Source: an uncultured Methanobrevibacter sp. (GTDB lineage: Archaea > Methanobacteriota > Methanobacteria > Methanobacteriales > Methanobacteriaceae). Taken from it: a stretch of DNA of 11,704 nucleotides. Shown here in pieces: positions 1-5,907 of the stretch. Below the pieces are notes generated by a model. That model made no database searches. It had not been told where the DNA came from and saw nothing but the letters and a program-made list of their open reading frames with translations. The stretch is from the NCBI GenBank assembly GCA_902782595.1, contig CACZNW010000131.1, forward strand, positions 1-11,704. The letters are read 5' to 3'. Position 1 is the stretch's first letter; each line of letters starts with the position of its first letter. Made by a program: the position numbers and the translations under genes.

Positions 1-335
1 AATAATTCATTTAAATATTTCATTGAAAAATTAGAAAAAATACTCAATTAATAGATTACTTATCTTTAAATTATATTAAATATTATTCTCACTAAAACTT
101 GAAATCTTTAAAGAGTTTCAAGAGTGTCGGAGTATTCTTTAGATTATAAAACTTATGAAAATCCAATTATAAGCGTGAAAATATTATTGGTTATTTATCA
201 TTTTCTAAGTGCATGATTAAAAAAATTAGGCATTTCGTTTTATACTAAAATGCAAAAATGGGCCTCAACGAACCATGTGAAATTGTATAATTATATAATT
301 AATAGCTATTTTTTCAGTCAATTAGATTATGTGAC

Positions 336-432
336 ATTGACATTAACGGCGAAAAAATAATTTCTGTGCTGAATTTTCACAATAACTCTTATCACTTTGT
401 TCAGTGTAACTGTATTTTCACCGTCAATCAAT
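336..432. repeat. Long imperfect inverted repeat (hairpin)
   Basis: Three nested arms pair by eye. ATTGA (336-340) pairs with TCAAT (428-432). After a two-base bulge, TTAACGGCGAAAA (343-355) pairs with TTTTCACCGTCAA (415-427) at 11 of 13 positions. TGTGCTGAA (365-373) pairs with TTCAGTGTA (400-408) at all nine positions if G-U pairs are allowed. In a minus-strand RNA the two mismatches of the middle arm become G-U pairs, but the inner arm weakens. It may be a remnant of a small inverted-repeat element, a small RNA, or a leader structure of the gene at 537. No target-site duplication was recognised. Confidence 0.45.
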
Positions 433-485
433 AGGTTTTAATTAGTAGTTTTTCTAGATAATAATACAGACTGAGATAAAAAGTT

Positions 486-532
486 CAATATAATTGGCTG
501 CCCTTAGTGTTTAGTCGAAAAGAATTAGTGAT
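486..532 (+). promoter_or_regulatory. Promoter and ribosome site of the TIM-barrel gene
   Basis: A TATA-like stretch, CAATATAATT, lies at 486-495. Archaeal transcripts usually begin about 25 bases after the TATA centre, which puts the start near 515. GTGAT at 528-532 then lies four bases before ATG 537 and matches the 3' end of archaeal 16S rRNA. This placement argues for ATG 537 over the in-frame GTG at 507, which has no ribosome site and would lie before the predicted transcript start. Confidence 0.5.
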
Positions 533-536
533 AAAA

Positions 537-1331
537 ATGTTTTTTAATGATTTGGAATATGGGGGAAAAGTGATTCCCCAAACCATATTGGGATACGGAC
601 CGTTCATGGCCGAACTTTACTATGGCCACAGATCAAGAATTTATTTAGATGATTTATATAACAACCCTCAAAATACTGCTGAAGTAATTATGGAAGCGTA
701 TAACCGGGGTGTTCGGGCAATCAACCTGGTCAATGATTCTAATCTGCTTGAAGCATATGACATTGCAGTATCTGAAGGCTGCCGGATGAAGGTGATTGCA
801 ACAATCGGCAAAAGTGATGTCGATTATCTAAATCCCAACTATGGTGTTGCAAAGGAAGTTGACTGGGATGAGGACATTGAACTGTTCAGAGGGTATGACT
901 GTCCGCTTATGCTTGTTGATGAATTTATAACCGACGGATATGACTGGAAACTGACCTCAAAGATTCTAAACAGCATTAATGATGCCGGCGCACTATCGGG
1001 TCTTTCAACTGCATTCCCGTCAAAAACATCTGATTTATTGGCGGATAATCTGGACATGGATTTGTTTGATTTTTTAATGATTCCGTATAACAGCCTATCC
1101 TACATGATGGACATCAGTGCCTTCAATAATTCTCAAAGGCGGGAATTCATTGAAAAAATAGGAGGGTTGAATAAAAAAATCATTGCCTCCCGAATTCTTG
1201 CTGCAGGTGTTTTAAATCCAAAAGAGGCATTCACATTCTTTAAAAATGTTGATTTTGTGGATGTAATATGCATTGGTGTCGCTAAAGTGGAGGAAGCAAA
1301 AACAGACTTTGATTTGCTGAAGCAGTATTAG
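537..1331 (+). CDS. TIM-barrel protein, aldo/keto reductase-like, function unknown
   Basis: This is a 264-residue soluble protein with no signal peptide or membrane segment. The pattern of short hydrophobic strands alternating with helices suggests a TIM barrel. Examples are QTILGYGPF (residues 15-23), GVRAINLV (58-65), MKVIATIG (84-91), then PLMLVDEF and DFLMIPYN further on, with a C-terminal strand VDVICIGV. The opening, with LGYGPF and a GHRSRIY segment (30-36), resembles aldo/keto reductase-like proteins of methanogens, but I could not identify the catalytic Asp-Tyr-Lys-His set, so enzymatic function is not claimed. Start ATG 537 was chosen for its GTGAT ribosome site. The gene is monocistronic by position. 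Its stop overlaps the stop of the convergent minus-strand gene by four bases. Alternative: another TIM-barrel family of isomerase or lyase type. Confidence 0.75.
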   Translation: MFFNDLEYGGKVIPQTILGYGPFMAELYYGHRSRIYLDDLYNNPQNTAEVIMEAYNRGVRAINLVNDSNLLEAYDIAVSEGCRMKVIATIGKSDVDYLNPNYGVAKEVDWDEDIELFRGYDCPLMLVDEFITDGYDWKLTSKILNSINDAGALSGLSTAFPSKTSDLLADNLDMDLFDFLMIPYNSLSYMMDISAFNNSQRREFIEKIGGLNKKIIASRILAAGVLNPKEAFTFFKNVDFVDVICIGVAKVEEAKTDFDLLKQY

Positions 1332-1714
1332 AGTCTGACAACCTCATATTCTTCAAAAGGAACATGTCCTTCGGCTTCAAGGGACAGGTTTAAATCGGCC
1401 AGTCCGTTAATCAAATCTTTTACATTTTTATTGGAAGGTTTTTTACCGGTAATCTGTAGGTATTGTCTTGGGGAAATCTGGCAGAGTTCACATTCGAAGT
1501 TGCAGCATCTGTCTTTTTCTTCACAGCCGTGACCTTCCTGAGATGCATCGGTTCCGATTACGATATCGTCGAGAATACGGGAAACACGTTCGTCTGATGC
1601 AAACATTGCTATCTTTTGAGTTTTTCCACAAATTCCAATGGCCTTTTGACCTTTAAAGTTACAAACCCATTTTATTGGATAATTTTCCATTTCGGTTATT
1701 TGTAAATCTTCCAT
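1328..1714 (-). CDS. Small cysteine-rich protein of unknown function
   Basis: This 128-residue protein is not a family I can name. The most visible feature is a cysteine cluster at residues 64-78 (C64, C70, C71, C75, C78, with H62 nearby) plus C18 and C29 in the N-terminal half, which could bind zinc or an Fe-S cluster. The N-terminal half looks like beta strands (WVCNFKGQKAIGICGK); the C-terminal 40 residues look helical and acidic. A GTGAT ribosome site lies three bases before ATG 1714 and just after the TAA stop of the upstream regulator gene, with only nine bases between the genes, so the two are very likely co-transcribed and possibly translationally coupled. It may be a partner or redox/metal-sensing accessory of the regulator, which is inference. 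A second Met at residue 9 is possible, but the first has the ribosome site. Confidence 0.75.
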   Translation of the reverse strand: MEDLQITEMENYPIKWVCNFKGQKAIGICGKTQKIAMFASDERVSRILDDIVIGTDASQEGHGCEEKDRCCNFECELCQISPRQYLQITGKKPSNKNVKDLINGLADLNLSLEAEGHVPFEEYEVVRL

Positions 1715-1723
1715 ATTATCACT

Positions 1724-2656
1724 TTAGTTTTCTTTTCTCTCTTTTATAATTTTCAGCAATTCCTCTGAATTTTCAAATTCCTTTAATTCCCATGACTTGA
1801 TGACCGGAACGGTGCCTATTGATTCCTTGATTTTATCATTGTTGATGATGAAAATCGGTTCGGAGGTTGTAACCATGGATAAATCTTTAAGTGGAATTGC
1901 CATTCTCTTTAAAGTCTTTTCACTGCGGTTTTTCTCAACATTTGTTATTAATGGGGAATGCTTATCTGAACTTTTCATTTTTGCTACTGCATCAAAAGGG
2001 CTTTTGTTTGTGGATATCACGCCATACCCAAGTTTTGACAGATCATTGACGTCGTCGGAATAAGTTATGTCCTCTTTTTGGGGCTGCGTTAACAAATCGA
2101 TATCCACAGTTATTTTTGTATTTAGGATTTCCTCAAGAATCATTGCGGTCTCGGTATTTGCCCTGACGATTCCGTTTTCGTATTTGTACATGGTGGCACG
2201 GGATACGTGGGCAAGACTTGCCAAATCCTTAAGTGACATTGAATATTCCTCACGGTATTGTTTAATCACATTGCCGTCAATCTTGACGAAGTATCCTCCA
2301 CGGTCTGCCAGGATTTCAGGATATTCTCCATATAGAATCATATTTTTCAAAGTTTCAAAGCCGATTGAGGGGATTTCATACCTTTCATAAATTACTCCTT
2401 CCTCCAGAAGTCCGTTCCTTGACTTTTCACCGATTATGATGGGTGATGCGAGAAATATATTTGCCAGCTGCTTCATTTCATAGGCATTCTGTTCGTTAAT
2501 ACTGTCAATATTTTGAAATGTCTTTAAGAGTAATATCTGCAGGTTTTTCCTCGCTACAATATCAAATGACCCCTGGTCATAAATATCAGAGGTTTTAAAA
2601 CCTTGGGATATCAGTAGCTTTTTAATATTCTGCAACAGCTGGCTTCGACTTAACAT
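1724..2656 (-). CDS. Archaeal HTH-type transcriptional regulator (UPF/HTH_3 family)
   Basis: This 310-residue protein has the layout of the putative HTH-type regulators conserved across archaea. An N-terminal domain of about 115 residues contains GSFDIVARKNLQILLLK (29-45), resembling the core strands of nuclease-fold or sensor-like domains. A Cro/C1-type helix-turn-helix follows at about 131-180 (SLKDLASLAHVS as first helix and turn, RATMYKYENG as recognition part). A C-terminal domain of about 120 residues completes it. It likely binds DNA as a dimer; targets cannot be read from the sequence. The start has an AGGTG ribosome site about a dozen bases upstream on the minus strand. It is divergent from tiaS with 58-67 bases between starts, so it may control itself and tiaS. 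It is followed after nine bases by the cysteine-rich gene. Family assignment is from recognition of sequence style; no ligand is known to me. Confidence 0.85.
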   Translation of the reverse strand: MLSRSQLLQNIKKLLISQGFKTSDIYDQGSFDIVARKNLQILLLKTFQNIDSINEQNAYEMKQLANIFLASPIIIGEKSRNGLLEEGVIYERYEIPSIGFETLKNMILYGEYPEILADRGGYFVKIDGNVIKQYREEYSMSLKDLASLAHVSRATMYKYENGIVRANTETAMILEEILNTKITVDIDLLTQPQKEDITYSDDVNDLSKLGYGVISTNKSPFDAVAKMKSSDKHSPLITNVEKNRSEKTLKRMAIPLKDLSMVTTSEPIFIINNDKIKESIGTVPVIKSWELKEFENSEELLKIIKERKEN

Positions 2657-2723
2657 GTTAAAAAAACACCTCTATAAACTATATATTATTTCAACATTAA
2701 ATATATTTTAGTAGGTGATTGCG
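2657..2723. promoter_or_regulatory. Divergent promoter region, HTH regulator / tiaS
   Basis: This short AT-rich spacer must hold promoters for both directions. For the + strand, ACTATATATTA near 2678-2688 is a plausible TATA box, which puts the transcript start near 2708. For the minus strand, AAATATATTTAATG, read from about 2709 down to 2696, is a plausible TATA box, and the AGGTG ribosome site of the regulator is read from about 2673 to 2669. The two elements are interleaved, so the transcription units may interfere with each other. No clear inverted-repeat operator was seen. Confidence 0.45.
2714..2719 (+). promoter_or_regulatory. Ribosome binding site that decides the tiaS start
   Basis: GGTGAT is a full match to the 16S rRNA 3' end. 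It lies four bases before ATT at 2724. The in-frame GTG at 2715 is part of this motif itself and has no ribosome site of its own upstream, so initiation at the ATT is favoured. Confidence 0.6.
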
Positions 2724-4001
2724 ATTAAATATTTACATATTGGAATAGATGACACTGATTCTCCCGAGGGAATGTGTACAACTTATCTTGCAAGTCAGAT
2801 TATTAATAGATTCAGTGACAACGGCATTGAGTTGGTGGAATTCCCAAGGCTAATAAGATTAAATCCTTTTGCCCGCCATAAAACTCGTGGAAATGGGGGT
2901 GTGGCTTTAAAAATATTAAATGACTCAAAAGCCTCTTTGGCAAGGGAGATTGTCTTAAGTGAAGTTAAAAAACTGTCCATGTTTGACTGTGACAATACAA
3001 ATCCTGGTGTTGTTTTTTATCAGGGCGATATCACTCCGGCGATGGAGGAGTATGCATTCAGGGCTATTTATGAATTTATAACCATTGATGAGGCTGAAGA
3101 ATTCGGCAAATCCGTCGGATGTGAAATTCACAAATTCAAAAAGGGAAGGGGGATCATCGGATCCATTGCCTCAATCAGTTTGCCTTTAACTGATTATACC
3201 TATGAACTGCTGGTATACCGTGCACCTGAAAATTTTGCAACTCCCCGTCAGATAGATTATGAATCCGTTTATGAGATGGATAAGGAGACTTTTCCAGATA
3301 CCTTTGAAAATATTGACTACTCACAGAATTATATTGCAATCGAACCTAAAACCCCATGTCCGGTTTTATATGGAATCCGGTCGAATACCTGTGAAGTTCT
3401 AAAAAAGGCAAAAAGCATTGTTAAAGTCAATGAACCGATTGATGACTTCTGCATTTTCAAAACAAATCAGCATACAGACATGCATATTCAGAATGTTTCC
3501 AAAATTTCAGATATGCATCAGTTCGGATGTTATTGTATTAGAGGAGAAGTTAAAAGCAAACCTAAAATCATTGACGGAGGGCACATGTTTTTTAGCATTG
3601 GCGATGAGTCAGGTGAGATTGAATGCGGAGCGTATGAGCCGACAAAGAATTTCAGAAAAACTGTTTCCCATCTAAGACCTGGTGATATCATTAAGGTCTA
3701 CGGAGGGATAGGCGAGCAGAATACTTTTAACATTGAAAAGTTTAAGGTCATTGAATTAAATGACATTGAATATAAAAATCCTGTTTGTGAATGCGGCAAA
3801 AGAATGACTTCTGCAGGTAAAAACAAGGGTTTTAAATGTAAAAACTGTGGAAGTAAAATTGAATCTGATGAAAAAATCCCGGTTAAAATTTCACGCAATC
3901 TAAAAAATGGCCAGTTTTATGAAACTCCGGTGTCTGCAAGAAGACATCTATCAAAACCACTCTGCCGTATGGATTGGGATAGGAAGAAAAATCCCGTTTG
4001 A
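2724..4001 (+). CDS. tiaS: tRNA(Ile2) 2-agmatinylcytidine synthetase TiaS
   Basis: TiaS uses ATP and agmatine to convert C34 of tRNA-Ile(CAU) to agmatidine, letting it read AUA codons; it is archaea-specific and essential where tested. The protein is 425 residues when started at ATT 2724. Visible parts are the N-terminal IGIDDTDSPEGMCTTYLA motif (about 6-23) of the catalytic kinase-like domain, a middle alpha/beta domain, an OB-fold at about 267-350 (IRGEVKSKP to FNIEKFKVIEL) and a C-terminal zinc ribbon with CxC and CxxC pairs from about residue 355. Start: family members begin with M-K/R-Y/V-x-x-G-I-D-D-T-D, which matches translation from ATT AAA TAT, and GGTGAT sits four bases before that ATT. 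Starting at GTG 2715 would add three residues. Oddity: after ARRHLSKPLCRM the last nine residues (DWDRKKNPV) appear to be encoded by out-of-frame sequence of the adjoining transporter pseudogene, so the natural stop may have been lost. Confidence 0.93.
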   Translation: MKYLHIGIDDTDSPEGMCTTYLASQIINRFSDNGIELVEFPRLIRLNPFARHKTRGNGGVALKILNDSKASLAREIVLSEVKKLSMFDCDNTNPGVVFYQGDITPAMEEYAFRAIYEFITIDEAEEFGKSVGCEIHKFKKGRGIIGSIASISLPLTDYTYELLVYRAPENFATPRQIDYESVYEMDKETFPDTFENIDYSQNYIAIEPKTPCPVLYGIRSNTCEVLKKAKSIVKVNEPIDDFCIFKTNQHTDMHIQNVSKISDMHQFGCYCIRGEVKSKPKIIDGGHMFFSIGDESGEIECGAYEPTKNFRKTVSHLRPGDIIKVYGGIGEQNTFNIEKFKVIELNDIEYKNPVCECGKRMTSAGKNKGFKCKNCGSKIESDEKIPVKISRNLKNGQFYETPVSARRHLSKPLCRMDWDRKKNPV

Positions 4002-4284
4002 TATTTCATTCATAATCTATCCCAGTGTCAGAGGCATTGTTATTGTATTTCCGTCAGTTTCGAGGGTGTGAACTGTTTTGCATCACATGTCAAAAGTGGA
4101 GTTTCTCTCAATCGTCACAGTATTTTTGACATATGTTGGAATTGACATGGTCAAGGGATGGAATGTGTTTAAAACTCTTGGATGCCAGGTAATAATCATT
4201 GTAATGCTGGTTACTGCATCCATATATATCGGATATGCTGTTGTAGCTCGCATTGTTTTAATTAAGAATGAGGTTCTGGCATAA
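3985..4284 (+). pseudogene. Decayed C-terminal fragment of the small transporter subunit
   Basis: Translated in the frame of position 4003, this stretch matches residues 64-163 of the intact 163-residue membrane protein encoded at 5331-5822. From RKIPFDIS/RYLPLNVS to the end the alignment runs without a gap. The last 67 residues share 36 identities by eye, including LSIVTVFL and the spacing of YVGI. An in-frame TGA stands at 4069-4071, opposite residue N92 of the intact copy. The 5' half of the gene is absent. Homology continues upstream across the tiaS stop to at least 3985 and probably about 3966 (VW pair, with a two-residue insertion). An open frame from TTG 4078 remains but has no ribosome site, so expression is unlikely. 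It is a relic of an older copy of the transporter operon, fused to the tiaS 3' end by deletion. Confidence 0.85.
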
Positions 4285-4443
4285 TTTTTTTCCTATTTTG
4301 TGAAAAGTATTACTACTTTTTATTCTTATTTTGTGAACTTTTTTGATTTAAATGCTATTAATTTAAATAATATGGTTTAAAAAATAACACTATAGTATAA
4401 AAAATTTGATATATTAATCAACATTTTAGCGGAGCGGATTAAA
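4285..4443 (+). promoter_or_regulatory. Terminator-like T run and promoter before the membrane-protein pair
   Basis: A run of seven T at 4285-4291, and further T runs to about 4342, could end transcription from tiaS. TATAAAAAA at 4396-4404 is the best TATA box for the downstream operon and puts the transcript start near 4426, just before the GGAG ribosome site at 4431-4434. TATTTTGTGAA occurs twice, at 4294-4304 and 4327-4337; its meaning is unclear. Confidence 0.45.
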
Positions 4444-5328
4444 ATTCCAGATAAGAAACTAGATGGGCACGTTGAACACTTATATCGTGAAAAAACTGAC
4501 AAGCGTATTTTAAAGAAAAATCCATGGAGAGACTATAAATTACATGGTACAGTGCTTGTTTTAGTAATAATTGCCGAGTTAATAGGCACTATCGAAATTC
4601 CACTCACCAAAGATGTTGCAATCACAATAATGCCCTTGATATATACAATCATTCTTGGGCTTGTCTTTTACCTGGTAAAACCGATAACATGGATTCAAAG
4701 AAAACAGGCCCGTATTGCTGAAGGGGCAATGATGCTTTTTATAGGAGTTCTAATTGCCAAACTGGCGGTATCAAGCGGTCAGTCAATTGGTTTAATTTTT
4801 GATATGGGTCCCGCTTTGATATTGCAGGAACTCGGACACCTTGCAACCATACTGGTTCTTCCGGTTGCACTTATTTTAGGATTTAAAAAAGAAGCAATCG
4901 GTATGACAAACTCCATTGGTCGTGAACCGAATGTTGCAGTTGTTGTAGATAAATTCGGATTCAACTCTCCCGAGTCAAGAGGAGTGTTTGCAATATTCAT
5001 CATTGGTACAGTAATAGGAACAATATTCATAAGCTTCCTTGTAACAATGTCATTGTCATTCCTGCCTCTGCACCCTTATGCATTTGCAATGGCAAGCGGT
5101 GTTGGAAGTGCAAGTATGAATGCAGCTGCTATTGGACCGACACTTGCGGCATTTCCTGGAATGGAAACTCAAATTGAAGCATTTGCCGGATTCAGTAATC
5201 TGTTATCATTCTGTGTGGGAATATATATTGTAATATTTGTGGCACTGCCGTTAACCGAAAAGATATATGACTGGCTTGAACCTAAAATCGGAAGAAACTC
5301 AGTAATGCCTAAAAAGGAGGATGAATAA
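4444..5328 (+). CDS. DUF3100-type multi-pass membrane protein, probable carboxylate transporter component
   Basis: About 294 residues if started at ATT 4444. A basic cytoplasmic N-terminus of about 36 residues (with KKNPWRDYKLHG before the first helix) precedes at least seven hydrophobic segments, near 36-53, 57-79, 91-108, 115-146 (with QELGHL inside), 180-205, 212-235 and 246-270. The segment with ASGVGSASMNAAA (217-229) is a Gly/Ser/Ala-rich stretch of the kind that forms substrate-binding hairpins in carboxylate carriers. There is no ATG, GTG or TTG in frame between the upstream stop at 4393 and GTG 4552, and GTG 4552 would cut off the conserved-looking N-terminus and begin inside the first helix. 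The frame is open from 4396, and GGAG at 4431-4434 lies nine bases before ATT 4444 (three before ATT 4438). The partner gene follows after two bases. DUF3100 has no proven function that I know; transport is inferred from topology and from the enzyme genes downstream. Confidence 0.8.
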   Translation: MPDKKLDGHVEHLYREKTDKRILKKNPWRDYKLHGTVLVLVIIAELIGTIEIPLTKDVAITIMPLIYTIILGLVFYLVKPITWIQRKQARIAEGAMMLFIGVLIAKLAVSSGQSIGLIFDMGPALILQELGHLATILVLPVALILGFKKEAIGMTNSIGREPNVAVVVDKFGFNSPESRGVFAIFIIGTVIGTIFISFLVTMSLSFLPLHPYAFAMASGVGSASMNAAAIGPTLAAFPGMETQIEAFAGFSNLLSFCVGIYIVIFVALPLTEKIYDWLEPKIGRNSVMPKKEDE

Positions 5329-5330
5329 AA

Positions 5331-5822
5331 ATGCCTGATTTAATCGATGGATCTGAAAACGTATCAGTTCACGGTATTTTCAATTGGATTTTCCTGTTGA
5401 TTATATTTTCAATTATAACCGTAATAGGCAATTATCTGGGTTATCATCATCCCATGGAAGGTTCAATCGTTGGAATGGCAATACTGTCTCTAATCACGCT
5501 TGTGGGAGTATGGCTTGAAAGATACCTGCCGCTCAATGTATCTTCAATTCTATACATCAGTATAATAGGTATCGTTCTGGCGTTTCCGGGAATGCCTACA
5601 TCCAATTTTGTCCTGCATTATGTTTCTCAAATTGAACTTCTGTCTATTGTAACCGTATTTTTAGCATATGTAGGTATAGGAATGGGTAAAAGCTGGGATG
5701 AATTTAAAGCATTGGGATGGAGAGCAGTTGTAATAACAGTTCTGGTTATAGCCGCAACATATTACGGAGCAGCTATTGTAGCACACATTGTCCTTGTTTT
5801 AACTGGTGTGCCTGCTGTATAA
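5331..5822 (+). CDS. Small membrane protein, partner of the DUF3100 protein
   Basis: This 163-residue protein has about five hydrophobic segments (near 17-36, 44-62, 72-87, 100-118 and 130-157). A Shine-Dalgarno site, AGGAGGATGA, lies within the end of the upstream gene, with two bases between stop and ATG, so the two are surely co-translated. The pair resembles the two-subunit arrangement of small secondary transporters for carboxylates, in which one long and one short integral protein form the carrier; that comparison is inference. I recognise the family only as the regular companion of DUF3100. A decayed paralogue of its C-terminal 100 residues lies at 3985-4284, which implies that the transporter operon was once present twice. 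Confidence 0.8.
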   Translation: MPDLIDGSENVSVHGIFNWIFLLIIFSIITVIGNYLGYHHPMEGSIVGMAILSLITLVGVWLERYLPLNVSSILYISIIGIVLAFPGMPTSNFVLHYVSQIELLSIVTVFLAYVGIGMGKSWDEFKALGWRAVVITVLVIAATYYGAAIVAHIVLVLTGVPAV

Positions 5823-5907
5823 TATTAATATATCCTTAATAATTTTTGGTATAAAATAACTTAATAATTTTAATACTACTTTTTACAAATATTAGAAACG
5901 GTGTTTT
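5823..5907 (+). promoter_or_regulatory. Possible internal promoter before the MmgE/PrpD gene
   Basis: In an otherwise tightly packed block this spacer is long enough for a promoter. GTATAAAATAA at 5849-5859 is a good TATA match and predicts a transcript start near 5879. GGTG lies a few bases before ATG 5908. A run of five T near 5879-5885 could also attenuate read-through from the transporter pair. Confidence 0.45.

Larger units (their letters stand above)
1..536. other. Long AT-rich intergenic region
   Basis: No reading frame with a ribosome site and no tRNA- or rRNA-like structure was seen on either strand. The left 300 bases are very AT-rich, with a TATA-like palindrome AATTATATAATT near 289-300. 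The only clear structure is a long imperfect hairpin at 336-432, listed separately. The last 50 bases hold the likely promoter of the gene starting at 537. The region could be ordinary intergenic DNA, a decayed element, or the site of a small RNA. Confidence 0.6.

Noticed and set aside
507..536. GTG 507 as start of the first gene
   Set aside because: No ribosome site upstream and it lies before the predicted transcript start, while ATG 537 has GTGAT at the usual spacing.
1797..2390. Two plus-strand open frames opposite the HTH regulator
   Set aside because: They are shadows of the regulator gene, without ribosome sites or recognisable products.
4078..4284. A separate 68-residue membrane protein gene
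   Set aside because: Homology to the intact transporter subunit continues upstream through a stop codon, the start would be TTG without a ribosome site, and the N-terminal half is missing.
4294..4337. Direct repeat TATTTTGTGAA, two copies 33 bases apart
   Set aside because: Short and in AT-rich spacer DNA; could be chance. Mentioned within the promoter region only.
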